Assembly: GCA_017654935.2 (NCBI GenBank)
Contig: CM065690.1
Coordinates: forward strand, 23,659,751-23,723,750
Reading direction: 5' to 3'
Length of the DNA stretch: 64,000 nucleotides
DNA from: Phymorhynchus buccinoides
Taxonomy: Eukaryota > Mollusca > Gastropoda > Neogastropoda > Raphitomidae
Part shown: positions 10,889 through 19,256 of the stretch, piece after piece
Layout of the letters: every line of letters begins with the position of its first letter
How positions within the stretch are numbered: position 1 is the stretch's first letter
Made by a program: the position numbers and the translations under genes
The notes under the pieces: model-generated
Database searches by the model: none
What the model was told of the DNA's origin: nothing
The model's input: only the letters and a program-made list of their open reading frames with translations

Positions 10889-11250
10889 CCAAGTCTTCTT
10901 CTTTTTCTGCGTTCCCAGGCCATATGGCTATAATGGATAAGGTATGTATGTGTCCGGTTTTCAGTTTTTCACTGGTCTCCCCGCTGCGTACAGCTGACAC
11001 ATTCCGCATTTCAGAGGAGCTCAAAGGAGACAAATTATTTGGAAGATTTATTTTTTAAAAGGCAGGAGAATTGGCCAATAAGTCAGAAAAATAGTAGATG
11101 ATAGAAAGCAAAGGGAGAAGGCACTGGCAGTCAAAGTGAGAGGCAGATTAGAGGAAGTTACGAACACAGAACTTCCAGAAGGTGGGGGAACTATTTTTAT
11201 GAAACATCCACTGGATACCCCATATGGGGAGAGACTCATGGAAAGGGCGG
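10889..11250 (+). repeat. Interspersed repeat (CCATATGGCC family), full copy
   Basis: Runs from CTTCTTCTTTTTCTGCGTTC through GGCCATATGGC and GTGTCCGGTTTTCAG to ACTTCCAGAAGGTGGGGG and a GGAGAGACTCATGG end. It matches 8423-8725 (reverse) and 17310-17665. It sits about 100 bp beyond the LTO1 stop codon. Confidence 0.7.
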
Positions 11251-11284
11251 GGTCGATCAAATGTCTTCATATGAATTACTGGTA

Positions 11285-11322
<38 letters not shown>

Positions 11323-11352
11323 ATCCCATATGGAAATGACAGTTCAAAACGA

Positions 11353-11421
11353 TCAGAAGGAAATTCCTTGAGGGTTACCCGCAGGCCTGAGTTGCGTCTG
11401 TACGTCTGTCAATGAAGTAAT
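11353..11421 (-). CDS. LTO1: LTO1 exon 5 with C-terminal ISF tail
   Basis: Acceptor TTTCTTTACAG, phase 0. Encodes 22 residues beginning ITSLTDVQTQLRPAG and ending GISF, then TGA. The length and ending agree with the family, although the middle is poorly conserved. Confidence 0.72.
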   Translation of the reverse strand: MTSLTDVQTQLRPAGNPQGISF

Positions 11422-14400
11422 CTGTAAAGAAATATATGCACCAGTATTAATTAAATCTGTATGTATTGATGTGAACTCTTCTAGTTCTAGAGCCATGTAT
11501 GTTTTGACTGTTGCATCTCAACCGACAAGAAGGGAGTAAAAAAATTGTTTCCAGTGTTCATGCATTGCTTTAACGGCAGAAACAGTGACAAAAAATCTAA
11601 AACCAAACACATGCCAGGGTGCTTGGCAGTGAATGTCTTTGCATTTGGTGGGAGTGTAGAGTGATGTCTTGGGCGAATGTATTCGCCCATGGTGCTAGAA
11701 GAGTTAATAACAACCCTAATATCATTGTTAACAATTTAAAGCATTACAAGTGCCCATCACTCTCCACATCAGAGATGTAGTGTGTATGTTAAGTGTTACA
11801 AGAAATCTGTTTAACATCTTAAAAATGGGCACTTTCAATTGTTTCTTCTTCTTCATCTTTTAACCCTTTCACCGCCAGCCATCCAAAATACCAGCAGAAG
11901 TCAGGGTGCACCACAGTAGCTTTTCTCAGCAAAAACAAAAAAATCCATTAACTTTACCTGGGTAGAGAACAAAATCCATCTGCAGTATTGGGGATTCTTC
12001 TGTGACATGTATAAAATAAGGTCTATCCTTACTTCCCAAAACTAAAACAATAGGGTCTTTGGATAATAGACCCCGATTTGATGCCTTTTAGTGACATAGG
12101 TGTTAACTCACTGTGGTGCTAAAATGCGACTTTGGCGGTGAAAGGGTTAAGCAACAGTTTAGACAAGCTCTTTACAGCAAACGCAAGTGCAAATCCTCTA
12201 TTGTTATCAATGCATTATCAAGGTTAGCAGTCCAGTATCGTTCTAAACTGTCATTTTCAACTTTACCGCATCACTGACACACATTTTGCACATCATCAAA
12301 AGTCATCAGACGTATCCAATTCTTCTGGACACCAGATCCTGCGGCAGACGTCCCTTATCCAATGCATATGTCAAACACTGTTTTAGCTCCAAATGTTTAT
12401 TTAAGTAGCAAGTATTTCCATAATTATGTTGCCAAAAAAATAATTACTTCTTTTTTTAAAACCCACCCACAGTACACGAATTCCCCTCATTCTGGCTCCT
12501 GTTAGTTTTTCACAGAGAGCTATTTGTTTCAAGTTATTTCTTTTAACAGCAGCAAATATTCTTATCATTGATTGTGGTTAGGGATAGGAAAAGACCTTAC
12601 AAGTGGCACACCACCATAAAACAATGTAAGCCTAATGAATAAAACACTTTAAATTGGTTTATGCTGGTGACGAGTGTTAACAAAAGGTATGAACTGAAAG
12701 GAGCTGAGAAAAGCTACTGTGGTGCACCCTGACTTCTGATATTTTGGATAGGACTAAGAGTACACATCAGCAACTACAGCTGTACAAGCCATTGTGCATA
12801 TGCGTCACAAAATTAATGACGTTTGTGTATTTGTTTTCTTTCTTTTCTTTTCTTTTATTTATTGCATTACAATTGCTTTTAAAATTGTAAATCGCTTTGT
12901 GCTTGAAAAAAAGCGCTACAAAAATGTACGCTTATTTTTCTTCTCATTATTATCATAATCATTAATGTCATTGCTTACCTACCTGTTTAAACTTAGCCCG
13001 AATGGCCTGCACCTGCTCCTGTAGGCTGGCGTTGTGGGGGTCTGCGAGAGGGAAAGACTGGATCAGCTGCACCAAAGAGTCCACACTCTTTTCTACCCTG
13101 CAAAACAAAAAGGGGGGGTGGGGGTGGGGGGGGGTAAGAAATGTTCATCCAAATGATATTCAAAACAAACACTGTTATTAAGATAGCAGGTACGTGCTCC
13201 ATGGCCACTTGCTCAAAACGGTGGACTCTGCAAAATACCTGGGAGTTACCATCTGTAAAGATCTGAGCTGGAAAAAGCATATCCAGAACATTTGCTCAAA
13301 GGCCAACAAGACTCGGTTTTTTTTTTTAGAAGAAACCTCAAGATCAGTTCCCAGACCATCAGGGAAAGAGCCTACAAGGCATTTGTGCGTCCCATACTGG
13401 AATACGCTTCCCCAGTGTGGGACCCTCACCAACAGCAAGACAATGACAGAATCGAAGCGGTCCAAAGGAGAGCTGCAAGATTTGTCCTGCGTCGCTTCAA
13501 GAATACATCAAGCGAGACCTCCATGATAAGAGCAGCTGAAGTGGCCCAACCTGTAAGACCTCAGGGAAACAGCGAGACTAGCCATTCTCTACAAGATCCA
13601 AAACAATCTGGTCACTATGAAGACTGTAAGAGAGAAGCACCACAGCGCCAACGTCGAGCACACCCCAAGCAGCTGGCCCAGATCTACTGCCGCACTCAAT
13701 ACAGGCAAGCACGTTTCCTGCCACGTACCATCAAGGCATGGAACAACCTCCCAGAACAGGCTGTTGAGGCTTGGGCACTTTTGTGTCCTGGGTCTCCAAA
13801 TCACAATAACTACACTCCCTTCTCTCGTTTTCTTTATTTTGTTTTATTCTATTTTGCTTTATTTTATTTCCCTGCATCACGGGGCCCGATCAGCAGGACC
13901 TGGAAGGCTGGGTCATTCTCTTGCTTGGCATGGCATCATGTTGTGGACCGATGAATGGGACCTGGTTGGCTGGGCCAAGCTTTCTATTTTTTTCTTTTTC
14001 TCCTGTCCACTTTCTTCTTCTTGATAGTTTATTGTCTTGCGCATTCCCGTAGATCCTCCAAACATTTACAGCGACATAATAGTCAAAAGTGACTGTGGTT
14101 GCGATACAGAAGGAAGGAAGGAATACATGTCACTGTGTGTGTAGCCTACTACATGATCAAAATTACTAACTTAGCACAAGAAGCTAGACACCTGCTTCTG
14201 TGACATAAATACAGACTAACACACACAGAGATCCCAATTGGCCTGCAAGGAAAGAGGTCACAGGGACCCATTTACTTTGGGTACAGAGGGTCCAAATGGC
14301 CACTGAAACTAGGGTTATTAACGCCCTTGACGGCAGGAGTTAAGCCCCTTGTTGATCAGTATCCAAAAGGGCATTCACTCTTGCAAAAGGCAGCCATTCA

Positions 14401-17400
14401 GTGGCCTCAAATAGGGTTATTGGCGAGAGTTACGCCCTTGTTTGGTCAGTACTCAAGCATCTTTCCCCACCTACCAAGGGCATTCACTCTTGCAAAATGT
14501 GGTCGTTGCAGTGGCCAATAGGAGGGACAGAAGGCCCCCTTTACGTTACAAACTGATGTGCATAACAATATTAACATTAATCCTTTCAAGTGCATGTGAT
14601 GAGTAGCTTGACACTGAAGTTTTCAGAATGTCTATGTGTGTAGAAAATAGACGGTGAAAAATGTGGGAGATTCAGTTCAATGAATTAGGCCTACAGCACT
14701 GAAAACAAAGGACAATGAAAGGTCTTTGATTCGTTATCACTTGGAATGGCGAGACAATGGTCAGGTCTTTTGCCCATTTCGTAGTGCATCCCTGGGACCC
14801 CTCACACATTCCTATAATAGAGGGTCTTTTTAGATTACAGTGCTTCATAGACCCCGAAATGGAGGTCCTTGCAAGCCCTGACACACACATACATGCCCTT
14901 CGTCCACTTGCATGAACAGACTCACAGGCACACACATCTACCTCTATCTATTCTTGAAACAAGACAGTTAACATACACACTGAATTAGCTATCCTCAACC
15001 AGATGAAGCAATACACACCTTTGTCTGTTCTTCAGTCCATCAGCTCTTTGCTTGATGGTCTCCGCATACCCCAGGTAGAAGCCAAGCTGTTACAAAAAAT
15101 GAATGCAGGGTAGTTTGTTTCTGTTTTTTCTGTTTCTGTATCATAGTCGAAAGGGCCACTTTTGTGGCAATTTATCGACTTTTGTTAGTCTGTTTTGGCT
15201 TTTTCTTTTCTTTCCTTTTTTCTCTCTCATTTTTTTCTAACAATTTATGTGTCACATGCATAGCTTCTTCATGACATTGACAATTTAAAAAAATTATTAT
15301 CTATAATTTTCTCAAAAGCCTTTATATGTAAATTATACATTAGTGAATTTACAGTACTTTCATCCATGGGATCTGCACTGTGTTGGGTTTTTTTGCTGTT
15401 GTTCATAACAGTTAAGTAACTTAAGTTAGTAAGTACAGTGGAACCTCCCTTATAAGACCTTCAAAAATCATCCAAAATGAGGTCTTATATGGGAGGGGTC
15501 TTATAATGGAGGTAATTTTAATACTTACAAAGAAGGGTAATGTCTCAAAGTAAGTCTTTCGTGGGAGGGAGTCTTATAATGGGAGGTCGGCTAATGTTAA
15601 GATCAGCTCCCTCCGCTGTTCCAGGGTGAAGTTGGCCAATCAGCTCCCTCCGATTTACCTTTTCCGTTAAGCTGATTGGCCAACTTCACCCTGGAACAAC
15701 GGGGGGAGCTGATCTTAACATTTGCCAGGAGGTTTTATAAGGGAGGTTCCACTGTAATTACATGGAAATGACAGTAAATGCCAAAATAATTCAATTTTAT
15801 TTTAATGGAACAAATATTATATATTAAAAGTATCACACATCTTTGTAAAAAGAAAAGTTGATAAAAAAAAAAATCTTTGCAATACGCATTTTAAATACAA
15901 CAATTTTGTATACGAGTGGTAAGCTATTGATTCAGGTGAATCATAATTTGTTTCTTCAATGTTTCTTTTTCGCTGAATTATCTTTCTGCCTGACGTATGA
16001 ACTTTTCAAAAATAAGAAAGAAAGAAAAACATCACATGAGAGAGGGTGTGCTAGTACCATATTTTACGCACTATAAGGCAATACTTTTTTCCTAAACTGA
16101 GACACCTGCGCCTCATAATGTGACTGATAATATAGTAAGAAACTATAATAACAAAATCTGAATTTTGTGTAAAATTTGGGGGGTGCGCCTTGTAGTCCGT
16201 AAAATACGGTAAGTAGAATGCATAACCAATGGCAGATTTGTGGGTGACCAATAGTTGAAACAGTACCATATTTTTCATATTTCCCCCCCATGCTCCTTAT
16301 AACTATAAGGAAAGATGCAGGCACCAACGCCTCAGCCTCTTCTATAAGATTGCTGAGGGCCTTGTTCCAGCTCTCCCAGCAGACAAGTTCCTTACCCCGG
16401 TCTCCACTAATCGTCGCAGGATCAAGCCGACCAGATTCAAGGGCTTCCAAAAGACCAACATCTTGGAAAGATGTAAACCATTCCCGTGGATTTTGTGTCC
16501 CAGAAGGGAGAACGGAGCAGTATCGTAGCTCTTTCTTCGTCAGGACTGCCACGGAGTGGAACCAACTGAGCGAGGCTACTGTCACCGCAGGCTCCGTCAG
16601 TGCATTCACATCAGCGCTGACCAGATCACCATCTGAGCCTGCGTCCACTGACCACTAGATTTTTTTTATTTTATTTTGGCTTGCTTCTGGAATTGGGGCC
16701 TGGGCCCTTCCGGCTGAACTGGGGGGTTTAATGGTCTTAACCCAGGGTAAGCAGTAGGTCTTTCTCCTTTCTATGTTTTTCTTTTAATTCTAATAGGAAA
16801 TGTGCCCTCCTAGTTCCGTTGCGTTTATCGTCAGAAGTGGCGTCTGCGACGTATGAATCCAGATCCAGAATATGACAAATAAAATAGTAAGAAAATATAA
16901 TAACAAAATCTAAAATTTGGGTAAAATAGGGGGGGTAGCACCTTATACAAAGGTGTGCCTTATGGTCAGAAAAATATGGTACAATGATTTATTATGATTC
17001 GAGAATGTGAAGCTTCATTCTCCGGATATTACCTCTGTTCCAATCTCGCAGCCTTTCTGACATCCTAGTTGAAAGCCTTCCTTCAGTCCTTTTACTCGAC
17101 CGTCAGTCTGTCCTTCAGCAAATCCTTCATCCTGGCATCTGCAACAACAAAACTTTCATTGAAATAATTGCGGAAACACCCCCAGAAACGGATCTGCTGG
17201 GGTAGGGTACAGGAGCTCCAGAACTACCTCACCATGCCCCCAACTCAAGAAAAAAAAGGGGAGGATCCATGACTATACTGCCTACACTTTTGATTTCATC
17301 ATTCATGTACTTCTTCTTCTTCTTCTTCTGCGTTCCCGGGCCATATGGCCATAATGGGTAAGATACATATGTGTCCGGTTTTCAATTTTCACTGGTCTCC

Positions 17401-17978
17401 CCGCTACGTACAGTCGATACATTCTGATTTCGGAGGAGCTCAAAGTCAAAGGAAAAACATTATTTTGAAGATTTTTTGTTAAAGGCAGGAAAATGGGTCA
17501 ATAACTGAATAAGTCAGAAAAATAGTAGATAATAGAAAGTAAAGGGAAAAGGCACAAGCTACAAGCACAGAACTTCCAGAAGGTGGGGGAACTATTTTTA
17601 CGAAAGACCCCCAGTATCCCCACGGGGAGAGACTCGTGGATGGGGTGGGGTCGTCCAGCTCCCCGTATGGAGGCACGAGGCATCCACCCACATGTACCTC
17701 ATATTTTACAATTTCATGCCAGAGTTTTAGCATGGAACAATTACAAATTATTCTCCCAGGACTGCAGGAGGCCTCTTTTTTTGTTTTACATTCAAATTAG
17801 CTTCTGTTCTGGGCAATTCCCAGACAGAGCCGCTGGAAACCCACCCCTCCTTGACTACTTAAAGGGTTGGTTCAGGGTAGTTTTGTTGAAAAATCGGTTC
17901 AAACCTGTTTTCATTCATGAAAATGGCTTCTAAAAAGTCATCATCTGTAGCCATCATCGCTCCTTGTGCTGTCGCCAT
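11353..17978 (-). CDS. LTO1: LTO1/ORAOV1 homologue, cytosolic Fe-S cluster assembly adaptor
   Basis: Five minus-strand exons join in phase: 17978-17905, 17138-17033, 15086-15019, 13097-12983 and 11421-11353, giving 143 residues (the human protein is about 137). In other species LTO1, with YAE1, bridges the cytosolic Fe-S targeting complex to the ABC protein ABCE1 for cluster insertion. Residues 1-24 hold the acidic start DDDFLEAIFMNEN. Residues about 29-67 are the Gly-rich GxxxG ladder (EGFAEGQTDGRVKGLKEGF and onward to LGFYLGY), the family hallmark. Residues 83-121 give LVQLIQSFPLADP and IRAKFKQ, matching the conserved C-terminal half. The protein ends Gly-Ile-Ser-Phe. A C-terminal aromatic after [LIM][DES] is the known recognition tail for the CIA targeting complex. 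The start was chosen as the first ATG of an exon with no upstream in-frame evidence. The introns hold MITEs and LINE remnants. Orthology is strong; the intron borders are my reading. Confidence 0.85.
11860..12150. mobile_element. piggyBac-like MITE, TTAA-CCCTTTCACCGCCA ends, copy 1
   Basis: Flanked by TTAA on both sides, with ends CCCTTTCACCGCCA and TGGCGGTGAAAGGG. TTAA duplication with CCCTTT ends is the signature of piggyBac elements. Non-coding, about 285 bp, in LTO1 intron 4. Copies are at 39584-39826 and 63463-63710. Confidence 0.8.
12472..12735 (+). repeat. Dispersed 260-bp duplication, copy 2
   Basis: Partner of 7478-7736. It ends in a block (12690-12755) that is the inverted complement of 11885-11935 inside the neighbouring piggyBac-like MITE, so parts of two repeats have been joined. 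Confidence 0.7.
12760..12955 (+). mobile_element. Retroposon 3' tail (AAATCGCTTTGTGCTTG type)
   Basis: A T-rich stretch followed by ATTGTAAATCGCTTTGTGC and AAAAGCGCTACAAAAATG, then an ATT-rich end. Similar tails with GTAAAGCGCT occur at 28400-28545 and 32620-32835. Confidence 0.5.
12983..13097 (-). CDS. LTO1: LTO1 exon 4
   Basis: Acceptor TTTTGCAG, donor AACAG/GTAGGTAAG. Encodes VEKSVDSLVQLIQSFPLADP and ends in IRAKFKQ in phase 0, the segment most alike to vertebrate LTO1. Confidence 0.88.
13190..14120 (+). mobile_element. Non-LTR retrotransposon 3' part (CR1/Jockey-like RT C-terminus)
   Basis: Frameshifted frames at 13194-13954 read through VDSAKYLGVTICKDLSWKKH, then VRPILEYASPVWDPH, then AVQRRAARFVLRRF, then RQARFLPRTIKAWNNLP. 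These are the ordered conserved blocks after the RT catalytic core in CR1/Jockey-type elements. The catalytic domain is absent and at least two frameshifts are present. The 3' end closes with GATACAGAAGGAAGGAAGG. It is inserted between LTO1 exons 4 and 3. Confidence 0.75.
14300..14525 (+). repeat. Imperfect tandem duplication of about 110 bp
   Basis: Two units share GGGCATTCACTCTTGCAAAA and an upstream ACGCCCTTG/AAGCCCCTTG phrase. No coding role is seen. Confidence 0.6.
15019..15086 (-). CDS. LTO1: LTO1 exon 3
   Basis: Acceptor TAACAG, donor AAAG/GTGTGT. Encodes LGFYLGYAETIKQRADGL and onward, finishing the glycine ladder. Ends in phase 2. Confidence 0.85.
15434..15756. mobile_element. MITE with TACAGTGGAACCTCCCTTAT ends, carrying a nested palindrome
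   Basis: The outer ends TACAGTGGAACCTCCCTTAT and complement match copies at 20752, 23837, 27655 and 38268. A second palindrome (about 15596-15720, arms GTTAAGATCAGCTCCCTCCG and complement) interrupts it and is absent from the other copies, so one element has inserted in the other. Confidence 0.75.
16055..16211. mobile_element. ACTATAAGGC MITE, copy 2
   Basis: Ends TACCATATTTTACGCACTAT and complement TAGTCCGTAAAATACGGTA. Same family and size class as 10108-10281. Confidence 0.7.
16290..16800 (+). mobile_element. Non-LTR retrotransposon 3' remnant, direct orientation
   Basis: A degenerate frame reads [20 protein letters not shown] and then NRRRIKPTRF, the segment after the RT in CR1/Jockey-like elements, followed by a shared 3' UTR ending near CCCAGGGTAAGCAGTAG. 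A reverse copy is at 20070-20590. Confidence 0.65.
16880..16981. mobile_element. ACTATAAGGC MITE, truncated copy
   Basis: Only the right half is kept, ending AGAAAAATATGGTA. It lies 52 bp from LTO1 exon 2. Confidence 0.5.
17033..17138 (-). CDS. LTO1: LTO1 exon 2, glycine ladder
   Basis: Acceptor TTGCAG, donor GAG/GTAATA. One base completes an Arg codon, and 35 codons follow beginning CQDEGFAEGQTDGRVKG. Glycines recur every four residues. Confidence 0.85.
17310..17665 (+). repeat. Interspersed repeat (CCATATGGCC family), full copy
   Basis: Starts CTTCTTCTTCTTCTTCTGCG, with GGCCATATGGCCATAATGG and the 3' block ACTTCCAGAAGGTGGGGG. It sits between LTO1 exons 1 and 2. Confidence 0.7.
17905..17978 (-). 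CDS. LTO1: LTO1 exon 1
   Basis: Starts at ATG (17978) and encodes MATAQGAMMATDDDFLEAIF plus four residues. The donor AACAG/GTTTGA leaves phase 2. The ATG pair at codons 8-9 is an alternative start. Confidence 0.75.
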
Positions 17979-18193
17979 GCTTGGACATTCGTCTGCAAGT
18001 TAGACCAGGGGAGATAACTTTCATCTCAAAGAGATCACTCTGAGTTTCTCTTTCTCAAGCCAATGTGGTAGGTCTAGATACCTTTTGATCTGTATGCTTA
18101 CATACAAACATCTGTAGACCTGAATATTAAAAGAATAATATGGAGAGACTGTAAATAATGGTAGGATTACATGGGGCCTGATCGAGCAAGTTT

Positions 18194-18195
<2 letters not shown>

Positions 18196-18231
<36 letters not shown>
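18196..18231. repeat. CT microsatellite
   Basis: (CT)n of about 36 bp in the spacer between the two divergent genes. Confidence 0.95.
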
Positions 18232-18234
<3 letters not shown>

Positions 18235-18339
18235 CTCAGTGTCACGTCACACATGTGTCTTCAGGTGGTGTTTTTTGTTTTTTTTATAAATCTCTTGACT
18301 ACCTTCAGTATATTTTTTTAAATTTTCTTCAGACAAAAA

Positions 18340-18565
18340 AAGATAGGAGAATGGGCCAATAAAATCAGAAAAACGGTACAGAATAGATGAAAGTCACTCT
18401 AAGTAACTAAGTCTAAGAAAGTGAAAAGACAGACTGATAGATTAGAGGAAATCACTTGCCCAAATACGAAATAGGCTGCGAGGCCTAGGCTGATGAAGCC
18501 TGTTCCTATCTGCCTACCTACCTACCTACCTTACCAGAACTTCCAAAAGGTGGGGGAACTCCTGT
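18340..18565 (+). repeat. CCATATGGCC-family repeat interrupted by a LINE tail
   Basis: The 3' half of the 350-bp repeat, broken at about 18473-18536. The inserted phrase GCTGCGAGGCCTAGGCTGA ends in (CTAC)n, and the repeat then resumes with CAGAACTTCCAAAAGGTGG. The insert matches the 3' terminus of the LINE at 29500-31213. Confidence 0.6.
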
Positions 18566-18689
18566 ATTATTTTTAACTGAACTGTTTGTATTATTACCCC
18601 ATATATATGTCAATGTGTTCAACTTCAGTCCCCAGGTGTGTTCATCTGCCATAGTAATCTGTGTATGTGGATTATGCTGAGCATAAATG

Positions 18690-19094
18690 GGTGGGAGATA
18701 TCTTCTCTGGAAAAAATAGGGAGAGCACTTCGTGAAAATTAAGTTGTTTACCTCCATTACTCGGTTAAATACCATAGCAACAATGCAACAATGGAAAACC
18801 GCAGGATGCAAGTCAGCGACTTGCAAACATTTTGTAGAAAAATAAGGGGTGACCAGTTGCTACTAACAAAGTGATGGAACTTGCAAACTGTGACGTAAAA
18901 ATGTAAATTACATCAATTTCAGAATGACGCATTGCGTTCTACATGCTGTGTGTCTCCTCAAACACAAGAAGCGAGGGCTGGGCATTTACCTGATGGCAGA
19001 GTAGCTTCCCCTGTTTGACCGATTGAATTAGGCAAGATAACTCCTACACACCATGACATTACTCCCCTTAATTATTTCCGAACAATTTCTATTG
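18690..19094. mobile_element. MITE with TTTCGGA-type ends (410-bp family), copy 1
   Basis: About 405 bp ending TCCGAACAATTTCTATTG. Other copies are at 24398-24807 (reverse), 28626-29037 and 38572-38967 (reverse). The ends CAATAGACGATTTTCGGA and CAATAGGAATTGTTCGGA are imperfect inverted repeats. It stops 26 bp before the acceptor-like CAG of the first UFSP1 coding exon. Confidence 0.7.
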
Positions 19095-19127
19095 ATTAAT
19101 CTGTTTGATTTGTGCTGCAGCTCAGAC

Positions 19128-19256
19128 ATGGACCCCAGTACCAAACTGAGGAACGTGCATTGTGGCTTGGATCCCCCGGTCCCCTCGCAACATGTCAGCC
19201 TGGTCAGGGGAGACTATGAGTACTGGCACTACTGTTGTGATGGCACTGATGATAGG
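19128..19256 (+). CDS. UFSP1: UFSP1-like exon 1 (first coding)
   Basis: Encodes 43 residues from [10 protein letters not shown] to YCCDGTDDR. The donor AGG/GTACAT is phase 0. The upstream CTGCAG at 19115-19120 looks like an acceptor, so seven bases of 5' UTR may precede the ATG in this exon. Confidence 0.8.

Larger units (their letters stand above)
17979..19127. promoter_or_regulatory. Head-to-head spacer between LTO1 and the UFSP1-like gene
   Basis: About 1.15 kb separates the two divergent start codons. It holds a CT tract (about 18196-18231), part of the CCATATGGCC repeat with a LINE tail inside it, and one MITE (18690-19094). A shared promoter is possible by layout. No TATA box or clear initiator can be named. 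A CAG seven bases before the UFSP1 ATG suggests a further 5' UTR exon may lie here. Confidence 0.35.

Noticed and set aside
12300..12420. Minus-strand frame SAAGSGVQKNWIRLMTFDD as a possible LTO1 last exon
   Set aside because: There is no good splice acceptor and no stop near the tryptophan. The exon at 11353-11421 joins in phase and ends like LTO1.
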